Shown here: positions 39,360 to 48,991 of the stretch, one piece after another
How positions within the stretch are numbered: the stretch's first letter is position 1
Layout: each line of letters starts with the position of its first letter
Notes under the pieces: model-generated
Seen by the model: the letters and a program-made list of their open reading frames with translations, nothing else
Databases searched by the model: none
Told to the model about the DNA's origin: nothing
Translations under genes and position numbers: made by a program
DNA from: an uncultured Eudoraea sp.
GTDB taxonomy: Bacteria; Bacteroidota; Bacteroidia; Flavobacteriales; Flavobacteriaceae
Assembly (NCBI RefSeq): GCF_947490415.1
Contig: NZ_CANLGX010000007.1
Span: forward strand, 61,223-125,222
Reading direction: 5' to 3'
Length of the DNA: 64,000 nt

Positions 39360-40988
39360 TTAATCTATAGTATAAAACAAGTCATCACTATCCGTATAAC
39401 CAATCCGAACAGCCTTTGCAATAAATGAAACTTTCTTGTCTAAAGGTTGAGAAAAAATATGCCAGCTGACATCCCCGGGTTGTTTCCATATAATGGTAGC
39501 ATCTGATTTTTTTGAAATCAGATTAATTTTTTCCCCTTTTTCAACCATTTGAAGTGGTTCTAATTTAGGTGGTTCTCCATTTGGACACCACATTTCCATC
39601 AAATCTTTTTCTGGATATCTGCCCAAATCATTGGTTTCTTTGATCCAGGTGTTTAAAACCGTTCTCAGATGAACCAAAGTATCCTGCCATTGTGTTTGGT
39701 CTGAAAGATTCACTAATTCATAAGGATCATTTTGCGTATCGTATAATTCCTCCTCTGGTTTGGGTCTTCTGAACCATAAAGAAGCAAGAGAGTCCAATTT
39801 TCCGGAAGCCTGCAAAGACATCATATTTTGCATCATAGGCATTTGTTCCCGGTATTTAACCGCCATTGCATTTGATATATCGGTATTGTAATTCCTGATA
39901 TACTTAAATCTCTTAGTTCGAACGGCGCGTAATTTATCATACATTTCGTCAAACCTGTCTGAAGTGGCGAAAACATACTTGCTTGCCGTACTGTCTTTAT
40001 AAACTCCAAATCGTGCCTTGCCCTGCATGACCTTCGGAGGGTTTATGCCCGCCCAGGAAAGAAGGGTTGGGGCAAAATCTATAAAACTTAAAAGTTGGTC
40101 ATCGTAACTGCCTTTTTTTAAATTATCCTGAAATTTAATAACCAAAGGCAGTTTTATACCCGTATCATACAAAGCGCGTTTATGCCTTGGAAAGGGACCC
40201 CCATGATCCCCATAAAAGAAAATAATACTGTTCTCATATAGGCCGTCTTCCTTTAATTGATTAATAATTGCACCCAATTGTTCATCCAAACGTTTTAAGT
40301 TGGAGTAATTAACCGCCAGATCATGGCGAATAACATCATTATCAGGAAAATATGGTGGAACGGTTATGGAATCTGGTGAAACGAATAATTCTTCTTCTCC
40401 TTGTTTCCAGATACCTGATTCATGACAAACATTAAAATTAAAAACGGAAAAAAAAGGAGCGGCTTTAGGCCTGTTCCTCCAATGTGCAGTTGAACTGCTT
40501 TCATCCCAACCAGATTCGGGGGCTTTAAAATTGTAATCCTCTTTGGCGTTATTAGTGCAGTAATAACCTTCTTTTCTCAAGTATTCTGTAAACATTTTAA
40601 CTCCGTCCGGAACTATAGGGGAATAACTGGGAATCCCTATAGATGGCTGATTCTCCATAGAATAGGCATTATAAGTGCGCATATTATGAGTACCTAATGT
40701 AGTTGGGTACATCCCTGTTATAATGGCACTTCTGGTAGGGGCACAAACCGGTACAGGCGTATAGGCATTTGTAAAAACTACACCATCCGAAGAAAGCGAT
40801 TCAATATTAGGCAGAGCGATTGTACTATCACCGTACATCGGAAAAAAATCGGGCGATTGATCCTCTGCGACCAACCAGATAATGTTTGGCTTAATTTGGG
40901 CTTCACTTTGTATTTCATTATTTTTACATCCAGTCCCGAATGCAAAGAACATAGAACACCAAAGGATTGATCTAATAACTATTCTCAA
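39360..40988 (-). CDS. S1-family sulfatase, lipoprotein
   Basis: A 542-residue sulfatase with lipobox FGTGC at 21, metal aspartate in VAEDQSPD, formylglycine precursor C82 in PVCAPTRSAIITG, and the FYGDHGGPFPRHKRALYDTG active-site segment. It is the last gene of the minus-strand operon GMC oxidoreductase, subunit 3, TIM-barrel, sulfatase; its ATG overlaps the stop of the TIM-barrel gene by four bases (ATGA). That tight link suggests a desulfation step tied to the oxidative module rather than a stand-alone enzyme. Its sequence differs from the other two sulfatases here, so the three probably act on different positions or linkages. Confidence 0.93.
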   Translation of the reverse strand: MRIVIRSILWCSMFFAFGTGCKNNEIQSEAQIKPNIIWLVAEDQSPDFFPMYGDSTIALPNIESLSSDGVVFTNAYTPVPVCAPTRSAIITGMYPTTLGTHNMRTYNAYSMENQPSIGIPSYSPIVPDGVKMFTEYLRKEGYYCTNNAKEDYNFKAPESGWDESSSTAHWRNRPKAAPFFSVFNFNVCHESGIWKQGEEELFVSPDSITVPPYFPDNDVIRHDLAVNYSNLKRLDEQLGAIINQLKEDGLYENSIIFFYGDHGGPFPRHKRALYDTGIKLPLVIKFQDNLKKGSYDDQLLSFIDFAPTLLSWAGINPPKVMQGKARFGVYKDSTASKYVFATSDRFDEMYDKLRAVRTKRFKYIRNYNTDISNAMAVKYREQMPMMQNMMSLQASGKLDSLASLWFRRPKPEEELYDTQNDPYELVNLSDQTQWQDTLVHLRTVLNTWIKETNDLGRYPEKDLMEMWCPNGEPPKLEPLQMVEKGEKINLISKKSDATIIWKQPGDVSWHIFSQPLDKKVSFIAKAVRIGYTDSDDLFYTID

Positions 40989-41824
40989 AGGGTTTTAAGA
41001 AATTTAAGACTTTGAGGTACCTGTTCTACAACCCTGGAACACTCATCTTCAATAAACATATATTTCACAAAACCAAGCTCTTTGGATCGCTTCACTATTC
41101 CAGCAATATCTACCTGTCCTGTGCCCAGTACTACGTTGGTCTCAACATCTTCATGCCCTGTATTGTTGCCTTTTACTCCATGCTCCATGTCTTTAAGGTG
41201 TAGCAATACAACCTTATCAGGATAGCGATTCAAAAGTGCAAGTGGATCTCCTCCTCCATGATGTACCCAATACACATCCATCTCAAAAGCAAAATGATTG
41301 GCATTTTTTGCCATATAGTCAAATAGAGTGCCATCCTCATATGGCCTGAATTCATAACCATGAGCGTGATATGCCAGAGTAATCCCCTCTTCTTTTAGTC
41401 GTTTCCCTGCTTTATTAAAAACCTCGGTAGCTTCTTTAGTTTTGGCAATATCAAAGGTATTTCCATCATGTGGAATCCATGCGCACATTACATATTTGGC
41501 ACCAAATGTTTTAGCATTTTGAACGACCTTCTCAATATCATTCTGCAGGTCCTCATAACCGGCACCCACACTAACCATATCCAGATTATTATCCTTGAGT
41601 AATTTTTTATACTCGTCCATTGGAAGTCCATAACTACCCCCACCTTCTATTTTAGTAATTCCCCATTCATTAACCAGTTTAAGGGTTCCCTGAACATCAG
41701 TTTTAAACTGATTTCTTAAGCTGTACAACTGTAACCCTACTTCCTGAGCAACAATCTGATAAGTACTAAACTGACAACATAAAATTGCCACGCTCAGAAT
41801 TAAAATATTATTTTTTTTCATCAT
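40985..41824 (-). CDS. Exported sugar isomerase/epimerase-like TIM-barrel protein
   Basis: A 279-residue xylose-isomerase-like TIM barrel with a cleavable signal (about 1-26, ending QIVAQ), hence periplasmic. Metal-binding positions typical of the fold are visible: AYHAHGYEF, FEMDVYWVHHGG, LLHLKDM and MFIEDECS. Periplasmic proteins of this type located beside sugar 3-dehydrogenases have been shown in other Bacteroidota to act on 3-keto-glycosides (beta-elimination or related steps). That context is present here, since the GMC dehydrogenase and its partner are encoded just upstream. The precise reaction is inferred, not shown. Confidence 0.87.
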   Translation of the reverse strand: MMKKNNILILSVAILCCQFSTYQIVAQEVGLQLYSLRNQFKTDVQGTLKLVNEWGITKIEGGGSYGLPMDEYKKLLKDNNLDMVSVGAGYEDLQNDIEKVVQNAKTFGAKYVMCAWIPHDGNTFDIAKTKEATEVFNKAGKRLKEEGITLAYHAHGYEFRPYEDGTLFDYMAKNANHFAFEMDVYWVHHGGGDPLALLNRYPDKVVLLHLKDMEHGVKGNNTGHEDVETNVVLGTGQVDIAGIVKRSKELGFVKYMFIEDECSRVVEQVPQSLKFLKTL

Positions 41825-41839
41825 GTTATTAAATTTTAT

Positions 41840-42556
41840 TTACGTCAATAAATTTCCATTATCATCCCATTCCGCAATTACGCCTCGCTTACTTTGATCC
41901 ACACATTTAGCGAGCCATTCCTCATCATAAGCTAACCCATGCTGTTGCAGTACATCTTCAGGCACACCATCCCAAACGTTCGGCATATTCCCTTTATAGC
42001 CCAGCTCTTCAATACCAATTTTAGAGGTATAATATCCGGTAAGTGTTAGGTTTCGCATTAATGAGAAAAATTGTATTTCCAGTGGTTGCTCATCCATGGG
42101 AATTTTGGAATCATAAAAAGCGATTAGATCCAGTATTTGTTTTTGTTGCTCTTCAGTAATCGACTTAAATTCCGCACCAAAATCAGTATTACTTTTATGA
42201 TCGAGCCACATTAGGCCTCCGCGTAAATCTGTCTGTAATTTAGGAACGTCTTTAGCCATAAATTCAATGAATTCTGGAACTCCGGCGTCTGTAGCCCCAC
42301 CAAATTTATCATTCGGGGGCATTATCAGATTACTCAGTATCGCAATGGTACCCAATTCATGCTCATTAAAAAATTGTTCAGAATTTAATTTCTCAATAAG
42401 CTCTTTCTCTTCCGGTGTCCTCCCAAAGTGATTTTCACCTGATTTAACTGCTGCAATTTCCTCAGTACTTGCTGCTTCAGGTTTACAACCATGAACAACC
42501 AGACCGCCGGCAACGGTTCCAAGTAAGATTGATTTAATACTCTTCCTTCTATCCAT
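41840..42556 (-). CDS. Gluconate 2-dehydrogenase subunit 3-like protein, Tat lipoprotein
   Basis: A 238-residue protein with a twin-arginine leader (DRRKSIKSILLG) that ends in a lipobox (VVHGC). The mature part carries the subunit 3 pattern LSNLIMPPNDKFGGATDAGVPEFI and FFSLMRNLTLTGYYTS. In FAD-dependent sugar dehydrogenases the small subunit carries the Tat signal and brings the signal-less flavin subunit across the membrane with it. Here the large subunit, encoded three bases upstream, indeed has no signal. The two proteins should form a membrane-anchored periplasmic dehydrogenase. Confidence 0.9.
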   Translation of the reverse strand: MDRRKSIKSILLGTVAGGLVVHGCKPEAASTEEIAAVKSGENHFGRTPEEKELIEKLNSEQFFNEHELGTIAILSNLIMPPNDKFGGATDAGVPEFIEFMAKDVPKLQTDLRGGLMWLDHKSNTDFGAEFKSITEEQQKQILDLIAFYDSKIPMDEQPLEIQFFSLMRNLTLTGYYTSKIGIEELGYKGNMPNVWDGVPEDVLQQHGLAYDEEWLAKCVDQSKRGVIAEWDDNGNLLT

Positions 42557-42559
42557 TTT

Positions 42560-44278
42560 TTAGATATTTTGCTGTTTTAATTGTTCTACAATGTAGTCTG
42601 ATGCGCGCCAGGACAAGGCCAGAATGGTCCAGGTGCAGTTTTTATCTCCCTGCGAAACAAACGGACCAGCATCAGTTATAAAAACATTATTGACATCATG
42701 TAACTGTTGAAATTTATTTACCACCGACTTTTTTGGGTCATCGCCCATTCTCGTGGTTCCTACCTCATGGATTATTCTACCAGGAGCTAAAAGGCCATAA
42801 TCCTCTTCTTTTGACGGTGTATCACCCAGAACTTCTCCTCCCATATTGTGGATAAGTTCTTCAAATGTGGACTGCATATGCCTGGCCTGATTTCTTTCAA
42901 AATCTGACCAATTATAATTGAAACGAAGTACCGGAATTCCGAATTGATCGACGGTAGTCGGATCTATTTCACAATAGTTATCCTCTCTTGCAACCGCCTC
43001 TCCACGTCCTCCAAAACCCAGGACAGAGCCGTAATATTTTTTTACGTCCTTGCGTAAACTTTCGCCGTAACCTCCCGTGGGTAGGTTAAAAAATTTATTA
43101 AACTCATTTGGGTTAAATCCAAAGCCATAATTAGGCATCCGCATTCCACCCCAGACCTCAATATGATAACCCCGGGGGAAATCTAAATTCTTATTATCAA
43201 GCCACCAGGGTGTATAAACATGCATACCGCCTACCCCATCTTCATTGTATACTTTCCGATTCATCAGACCCGGGATAAATCCGGCCCGGCTGCTTCCCGT
43301 AGAGTCATGAAGATACTTCCCAACAACATTACTGCTGTTTCCAAGCCCATTGGGATGCTGTTTGCTTTTTGAATTCAGGAGAATTCGCGCCGAACTGCAC
43401 GCAGAAGCTGCAAGTACTACAACTTTTGCCTTTAGCTGGTACTCTTTGCGATCGTCCTTATTAATATATGAGACCCCTGTTGCTTTTCCCTCTTCATTCG
43501 TTGTTACTTCCCGTACAACAGAATTCACATAGAGGTCGACCTGACCTCCACTTTTCTGAGCAGGAAAAATTAAACAGGAACCTGCAGAAAAATCAGCATA
43601 TACCTGGCAGGAACGAGAACACTGGCCGCAGTAAAAACATACCCCTCGATCGTTGTTTATTTTTTTCGTAAGCATAGACATTCTGGAAGGAATAACCGGA
43701 ATATTGGATTTACGCGCACCTTTAATATACATAAGCTCATGCAGTCTCGGTTTTGGTGGTGGCAGAAAAAATCCATCCGGATCATTAGGAAGTCCTTCAT
43801 TGGTGCCGAAGACCCCAATAAGTTTGTCTACCTTATCGTAATATGGTTTTACATCTTCATAACCAATTGGCCAATTGTCACCAAGGCCATCTATATCTTT
43901 ATGCTTAAAATCTTTTGGTCCAAAACGCAGTGAAATTCTTCCCCAGTGGTTGGTTCTTCCCCCAAGCATATGCGACCTGTACCAATCGAATTTCGTGCCT
44001 TCTTTTCGCGTGTAAGGTTCGCCTTCTATTTCCCAGCCACCGTACGCCATATCAAATTCACCAAAATCTCTGGTAGTATTTGCGCCTCTTCGCGGTGATT
44101 CGTAAGGCCATTTTAACTGGGTCATTTGCTCCGGATCTGCAGGATCAAAAAAAGGTCCTGCTTCAACAACAGCAATTTTTAGACCAGCGTCTGCCAGGAC
44201 TTTGGCTGACATGCCTCCACCGGCACCTGAACCAACTATTATTGCATCATACATAGTTGGTGATTCTTTTATTTGCAT
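42560..44278 (-). CDS. GMC-family FAD/Fe-S sugar dehydrogenase, large subunit
   Basis: A 572-residue flavoprotein with the FAD loop IIVGSGAGGGMSA (about 12-25), a ferredoxin-like cysteine set C214-x2-C217-x2-C220-x3-C224 and the C-terminal GMC region HEVGTTRMGDDP plus FITDAGPFVSQGDKNCTWTILALSWRASDYI-type end. The cysteine set is a feature of glucoside 3-dehydrogenases and related sugar dehydrogenases that pass electrons to cytochromes. No signal peptide is present; export is expected through the subunit 3 partner. The likely reaction is oxidation of a sugar C3 hydroxyl to a 3-keto sugar, inferred from family and neighbours. It is the first gene of the operon. Confidence 0.9.
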   Translation of the reverse strand: MQIKESPTMYDAIIVGSGAGGGMSAKVLADAGLKIAVVEAGPFFDPADPEQMTQLKWPYESPRRGANTTRDFGEFDMAYGGWEIEGEPYTRKEGTKFDWYRSHMLGGRTNHWGRISLRFGPKDFKHKDIDGLGDNWPIGYEDVKPYYDKVDKLIGVFGTNEGLPNDPDGFFLPPPKPRLHELMYIKGARKSNIPVIPSRMSMLTKKINNDRGVCFYCGQCSRSCQVYADFSAGSCLIFPAQKSGGQVDLYVNSVVREVTTNEEGKATGVSYINKDDRKEYQLKAKVVVLAASACSSARILLNSKSKQHPNGLGNSSNVVGKYLHDSTGSSRAGFIPGLMNRKVYNEDGVGGMHVYTPWWLDNKNLDFPRGYHIEVWGGMRMPNYGFGFNPNEFNKFFNLPTGGYGESLRKDVKKYYGSVLGFGGRGEAVAREDNYCEIDPTTVDQFGIPVLRFNYNWSDFERNQARHMQSTFEELIHNMGGEVLGDTPSKEEDYGLLAPGRIIHEVGTTRMGDDPKKSVVNKFQQLHDVNNVFITDAGPFVSQGDKNCTWTILALSWRASDYIVEQLKQQNI

Positions 44279-44457
44279 AGGCTTTATTTAATTAATTACG
44301 GTCTTTATTATCAGTTAATAGCAAGCATAAATTACATTATTTATTTGAAATATTTTGCAGTCCGTCCAGTTTGGTAGAAATGTACAAGAAATTGACAATT
44401 TAGTGTAAGCCTATTGCCATAAAATACCCTCTAAACGTATTAACTACTTCTATGAAA

Positions 44458-45336
44458 TTATAATACTCTTCGAATACCGGAAAAATCCTGCCTGTATTGA
44501 GTAGGCGTACTGCCTTTGCTTTTTCTAAAAACCCGGTTAAAATTTGCAATACTATTAAAACCGCACATAAAGGCTATTTCGGATATGCTCAAATCTCTTT
44601 CAATTAACCATTTGGAAGCATAACCTATACGAATATCATTTACATATTCTACAAATGTCTTACCGGTTCGCTTCTTAATAAATCTATTAAATGAAACACT
44701 ACTCATATTCATTATATCTGCAACTTCCTGAAGGGTCATTTTTGCCGAATAATTATCCTGAACATAATCATATAATGTTTTGAGTTTTTTATTGTGCTCA
44801 AAGTCTTCCAGCAGAATTGTGGTCGTAGACAGCAACCGTTGATTTCTTGAAGTCGCCAGGTCATATAAAATTGAAAATAGTTCCATAAAGTAATCGATTC
44901 CACCCAGTTTTGATACTTTCAGTATTCTCGGAGCCATATTACGAGTTACTTCTTCGGAAAAAAGAATTCCATGAGCCGACCTATCAAACAAGTCTTTTAA
45001 GGGTTTCATAATTCTACGGCCAAGAAAAGCGGAATTGAGTAGATCATTGTGAAATTGAATCGTTATTTCATGTATATTTTTTTTTGTACACTCATGTTGT
45101 TCCCAGCCATGAAAAAGATTAGAGCCAACCAATACTAATTCTAGATTGTCAATTTCTTCAATGCTGTCGCCTACAATTCTGCGGATTCCTTTTCCATTGG
45201 AGATAAAGTTCAGTTCTAATTCCGGATGGAAGTGCACTGGATAATCAAAAAAATCCTTCACTCTGTCGAAAACTAGAAAACTGTCTTCATTAGAAAGAGG
45301 TGTGATCTCACGATGAATTTTTTTTAATAATTCCAT
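44458..45336 (-). CDS. AraC-family transcriptional regulator
   Basis: A 292-residue regulator with an N-terminal cupin-like sensor (about 20-100, with FPVHFHPELELNFISNGKG-like pattern) and a C-terminal double helix-turn-helix (about 190-287). The latter shows LQEVADIMNMSSVSFNRFIKKRTGKTFVEY and SISEIAFMCGFNSIANFNRVFRKSKGSTPTQYR, a canonical AraC/XylS signature. It stands between the oxidative operon and the symporter-phosphorylase operon, which it faces divergently, and probably controls one or both in response to a sugar. No SusR-type or hybrid two-component regulator is present. Confidence 0.93.
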   Translation of the reverse strand: MELLKKIHREITPLSNEDSFLVFDRVKDFFDYPVHFHPELELNFISNGKGIRRIVGDSIEEIDNLELVLVGSNLFHGWEQHECTKKNIHEITIQFHNDLLNSAFLGRRIMKPLKDLFDRSAHGILFSEEVTRNMAPRILKVSKLGGIDYFMELFSILYDLATSRNQRLLSTTTILLEDFEHNKKLKTLYDYVQDNYSAKMTLQEVADIMNMSSVSFNRFIKKRTGKTFVEYVNDIRIGYASKWLIERDLSISEIAFMCGFNSIANFNRVFRKSKGSTPTQYRQDFSGIRRVL

Positions 45337-45410
45337 TATTCAATGCTAGATCTGTCGTTATAATTCATTGATATGATAAAATAATACCAAAACAATATTA
45401 ACAAATATTT

Positions 45411-45418
45411 TAGATTTG
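45411..45418 (+). promoter_or_regulatory. Candidate -7 element of the symporter operon
   Basis: TAGATTTG fits TAnnTTTG and lies 117 bases upstream of the symporter ATG, leaving a long leader. No TTTG is seen at the right distance upstream, so an activator such as the adjacent AraC protein may be needed. Confidence 0.3.
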
Positions 45419-45535
45419 AACCAGAATTTAGCAAATGAAGGGTGTATATTTTAATGAATATTTAAAAAAGCACACTAATTTTTACTAATTCCAACTTATT
45501 TGATTAATCTTTAATTTTTTAAGTTAAAACAAAGT

Positions 45536-47359
45536 ATGCTGCAGGGAATAGATATTGCAATAATCCTATTATATCTTTTAGCTACAGTGCTTATTGGTCT
45601 TATACTCCGCAAAAGGGCACAAAGAAGCAAAGATGATTATTTACTTGGCGGCAAATCCCTGCCCTGGTATATGCTCGGTCTTTCCAATGCCTCAGGGATG
45701 TTTGATATTTCCGGGACCATGTGGCTGGTTACCTTAACCTTTGTATACGGTTTAAAAAGTATTTGGATACCCTGGCTTTGGCCTGTTTTTAATCAGATAT
45801 TTTTAATGATCTACCTAAGCGCCTGGTTAAGGCGTTCCAATGTCACAACCGGGGCTGAATGGATTTTGTTCAGATTTGGTGAAGGCAGGGGCGGCAAATT
45901 ATCACATACCGTTGTTGTGGCTTTTGCCATTATTAGTTGCCTTGGCTTTTTGGCCTATGGATTTATTGGCCTGGGGAAGTTTGTTGAAATATTTATTCCC
46001 TGGGAAATAGTCAGCGGTTATATTCCTTTTGATGTCCCGCTGGAATATGTCCCCCATTTCTATGGCACTGTTTTTACCTTGTTCGCTGTATTTTATTCGG
46101 TGCTTGGCGGTATGTCCGGTATTGTATGGGCAGACCTTTTACAATTTACAATAATGACCATTTCCTCATTTGCCATAGCTTTCATAGCCTGGCAGGCAAT
46201 GGGCTCAAATACCCTGAACGTTCCAGAAGGTTGGATGGATCCCTTTTTTGGATGGACTCTGGATATTGATTGGACTGGTCTTATTGCAGAAGTTAACGAC
46301 AAAATTGCTTCAGACGGCTATACATTATTTGGATTGTTCTTTATGTTGGTTGTCTTCAAAGGTATTCTGGCCAGTATCGCCGGTCCTGCACCAAATTATG
46401 ATATGCAGAAAATACTATCTACCAAATCACCAAAAGAAGCTGCAAAAATGAGTGGATTCGTGTCGATTGTTCTTATGCCTACCAGGTATCTTATGATAGG
46501 TGGTTTTGCAGTATTGGGTATCCTATTTTATGATCAGTTGGATCTACAACGTGCCGGAATTATTGATTTTGAAAATATTCTTCCCTCGGCCATAAGTAAA
46601 TTTGTGCCTGTTGGTTTAATGGGTCTTTTACTGGCTGGCTTATTGGCTGCATTTATGTCCACTTTTGCAGGAACCTTAAACGCGGCTCAGGCCTATATTG
46701 TAAATGATGTTTACTTAAGATATAAAAAAGATGCAAAACCAAAAGAGGTGAAATGGATGAACTATGGCAGTGGTATCCTGGTTGTCATAGTGAGTATTGC
46801 TTTGGGGTTTTTCGTCGAGGATGTGAATTCTGTTTTACAATGGATAGTTTCTGCCCTATGGGGAGGTTATGTAGTTTCTAATACTTTAAAATGGCACTGG
46901 TGGCGATTTAACGGCTACGGTTATTTTTGGGGAATGGTATCGGGCCTGATACCTGCAATTATTTTTCCACTGGTCTTTAAAGAAACGCTGGAACTTTATC
47001 TTTTCCCCCTGTTTCTTATAATTACCACCCTTGGCTGTATAATTGGAACTTATATGGGGCCGCCTACCAATGAAGCCACTCTAATTAATTTTTATAAAAA
47101 GACAAGGCCCTGGGGTTTTTGGAAACCCATACAAGAAAAAGTTAGTGCTCAGTATCCGGATTTTGTAAAAAACAAAATGTTCAAAATGGACATGTTTAAT
47201 ATTTTTATTGGTACCGCAGCTCAGACACTTTTGGTAATTATGCCTATATATTTAATCCTAAGAGAATATACGTCCTTATGGATATCGCTTGCGATTTTTG
47301 CTGTTTGCGGTTTTCTCCTTAAAAAATTCTGGTGGGATAAGTTAGACCAACAAATGTAA
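45536..47359 (+). CDS. Sodium:solute symporter (SSS family), probable mannooligosaccharide uptake
   Basis: A 607-residue inner-membrane protein with about 14 hydrophobic segments and SSS landmarks: [64 protein letters not shown]. It is co-transcribed with the mannosylglucose phosphorylase gene (gap of a few bases). In the known Bacteroides fragilis mannan system a sugar transporter stands beside the epimerase and phosphorylase genes, so this protein most likely imports mannobiose or another short product with sodium. Substrate is inferred. Confidence 0.92.
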   Translation: MLQGIDIAIILLYLLATVLIGLILRKRAQRSKDDYLLGGKSLPWYMLGLSNASGMFDISGTMWLVTLTFVYGLKSIWIPWLWPVFNQIFLMIYLSAWLRRSNVTTGAEWILFRFGEGRGGKLSHTVVVAFAIISCLGFLAYGFIGLGKFVEIFIPWEIVSGYIPFDVPLEYVPHFYGTVFTLFAVFYSVLGGMSGIVWADLLQFTIMTISSFAIAFIAWQAMGSNTLNVPEGWMDPFFGWTLDIDWTGLIAEVNDKIASDGYTLFGLFFMLVVFKGILASIAGPAPNYDMQKILSTKSPKEAAKMSGFVSIVLMPTRYLMIGGFAVLGILFYDQLDLQRAGIIDFENILPSAISKFVPVGLMGLLLAGLLAAFMSTFAGTLNAAQAYIVNDVYLRYKKDAKPKEVKWMNYGSGILVVIVSIALGFFVEDVNSVLQWIVSALWGGYVVSNTLKWHWWRFNGYGYFWGMVSGLIPAIIFPLVFKETLELYLFPLFLIITTLGCIIGTYMGPPTNEATLINFYKKTRPWGFWKPIQEKVSAQYPDFVKNKMFKMDMFNIFIGTAAQTLLVIMPIYLILREYTSLWISLAIFAVCGFLLKKFWWDKLDQQM

Positions 47360-47363
47360 CGTG

Positions 47364-48557
47364 ATGGAAACAGGCAGGCTAAAAAACCAAAAACGGATTT
47401 GGAATTATGAGCAGCTTATGAGAAATCATCAGCAACTTATAAATATGCCTAATGATGCAATTCCGGAAAATAATGGGATAATCACCAGATATGAGTATCC
47501 GGTGATTACTGCTGAACATATACCAATAAACTGGCGGTACGATTTAAATGCAGCGTCTAATCCATATGGCTTAGAACGTATAGGTGTTAATGCAGCATTT
47601 AATGCGGGGGCAATTAAATGGAATGATAAATATACACTTGTGGTAAGAGTTGAAGGCAGCGATAGGAAATCTTATTTTGCCTTTGCAGATAGCCCGGATG
47701 GAATAAATAAATTTAAATTCTGGGAAAAGCCTTTACTGCTTCCACAATTAAATGACCCTGATATTAATGTCTATGATATGCGGTTGATTGCTCATGAAGA
47801 TGGATTTGTTTATGGTATTTTTTGTGCTGAAAGAAAAAATCCGGATGCGCCACACGGGGACACTTCTTCTGCAATCGCAAACGCAGGCATCATCAGATCA
47901 AGGGATCTTAAAAACTGGGAGCGCTTACCCGACTTAATTTCGGGATCCAACCAGCAAAGGAATGTGACTTTGCACCCGGAATTTGTTCAAGGTAAATACG
48001 CCCTGTACACAAGACCACAGGATGGATTTATTGAAACTGGATCCGGAGGAGGTATTGGGCTGGGATTTATAGATGACATGACCCACCCCGAGGTTGTTGA
48101 CGAGATAATTATAAACCAAAAAGCCTATCATACTATATATGAATTGAAAAACGGGTTGGGACCTTCACCAATTAAAACGAAAGAAGGGTGGCTTCACCTG
48201 GCACATGGAGTACGCAATACGGCCGCAGGTTTAAGATATGTATTATATCTTTTTATGACAGATCTGCGGGATATATCTAAAGTCATTTATCAGCCCGGGG
48301 GTTATTTTATGGCTCCGAATACTAAAGAGATTGTAGGAGATGTGGGAAATGTTCTTTTTTCTAATGGTTGGATAGCAGATAATGACGGAACCGTTTTTAT
48401 CTATTATGCGTCTTCAGACACCAGAACCCATGTAGCCACCACGTCGATAAATATTTTGGTCGACTATTGCAAAAACACGCCCACAGATAGGTTATCAACC
48501 AATGAATCTGTAAAAAGCATATTAAACTTAATTGAAATGAATGAAATACAGCATTAA
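47364..48557 (+). CDS. 4-O-beta-D-mannosyl-D-glucose phosphorylase (GH130_1)
   Basis: A 397-residue cytoplasmic enzyme. The sequence matches known mannosylglucose phosphorylases throughout: [50 protein letters not shown] with the catalytic aspartate at about 138, [20 protein letters not shown] and [11 protein letters not shown]. It uses phosphate to split mannosylglucose into mannose-1-phosphate and glucose, saving one ATP. A GTG three bases earlier is an alternative start. It directly follows the symporter and is closed by the hairpin at 48691-48728. Together with the AGE epimerase it makes the known mannobiose pathway complete. Confidence 0.95.
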   Translation: METGRLKNQKRIWNYEQLMRNHQQLINMPNDAIPENNGIITRYEYPVITAEHIPINWRYDLNAASNPYGLERIGVNAAFNAGAIKWNDKYTLVVRVEGSDRKSYFAFADSPDGINKFKFWEKPLLLPQLNDPDINVYDMRLIAHEDGFVYGIFCAERKNPDAPHGDTSSAIANAGIIRSRDLKNWERLPDLISGSNQQRNVTLHPEFVQGKYALYTRPQDGFIETGSGGGIGLGFIDDMTHPEVVDEIIINQKAYHTIYELKNGLGPSPIKTKEGWLHLAHGVRNTAAGLRYVLYLFMTDLRDISKVIYQPGGYFMAPNTKEIVGDVGNVLFSNGWIADNDGTVFIYYASSDTRTHVATTSINILVDYCKNTPTDRLSTNESVKSILNLIEMNEIQH

Positions 48558-48690
48558 AAATAGTTTCCCCAACCTGCGCTTGGTTTTTTTGAATTAGCGC
48601 GGCGTTTCCCGTTTCTGACTGGCAAATCATAGGGGAACGATTGCAATTGTGATGCCCTTCTTAGTAAGGTAGTATCAGTAGCGTAGTAAG

Positions 48691-48728
48691 CAATGCCTTT
48701 TGGTTAACCCCAAAAGGTATTGTTTTAT
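48691..48728 (+). terminator. Terminator after the phosphorylase gene
   Basis: Arms of 13 bases (48691-48703 and 48710-48722, one G-T pair) around loop TTAACC, followed by a T-rich tail. It lies about 135 bases after the stop codon of the phosphorylase gene. Confidence 0.75.
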
Positions 48729-48829
48729 TAAAAAAAATAGTAGTAGTTTACAAGAATTGATAAAAAACAACAAAATGTTAAATTTATTTATATAACAAAT
48801 TCCTAATATTTCATTATTTGACAACTAAT

Positions 48830-48845
48830 TGACAAAATATTGTCA
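48830..48845. promoter_or_regulatory. Inverted repeat, possible operator upstream of susC
   Basis: TGACAA and TTGTCA flank four bases. A further direct copy of TTGACAA begins 11 bases earlier. Its position about 150 bases before susC fits a regulator site, but no factor is known. Confidence 0.3.
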
Positions 48846-48915
48846 CCGTTTATTATATTATTCGCATAATTTTATTAATATTATCAAAAATTTATGGTTT
48901 ATTTTAACATTTACC

Positions 48916-48927
48916 GCAAACGTTTTC
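48916..48927. promoter_or_regulatory. LacI-type operator-like palindrome upstream of susC
   Basis: GCAAACGTTTTC has the central CG flanked by AAA and TTT, as do many LacI-family operators, with one mismatch. It lies 65 bases before the susC ATG. No lacI-like gene is in the window. Confidence 0.35.
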
Positions 48928-48991
48928 GCTTTAAGTGTTATTTAAAATCATGAAAATCAATTAATTAAAGCTAACTAAACAACAAACGATT

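Larger units (their letters stand above)
48558..48991 (+). other. Long upstream region of susC
   Basis: These 434 bases carry the terminator of the phosphorylase gene (48691-48728), then an A/T-rich regulatory stretch with two inverted repeats (48830-48845 and 48916-48927). No reading frame is supported. A clear TAnnTTTG promoter was not found. Confidence 0.5.
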
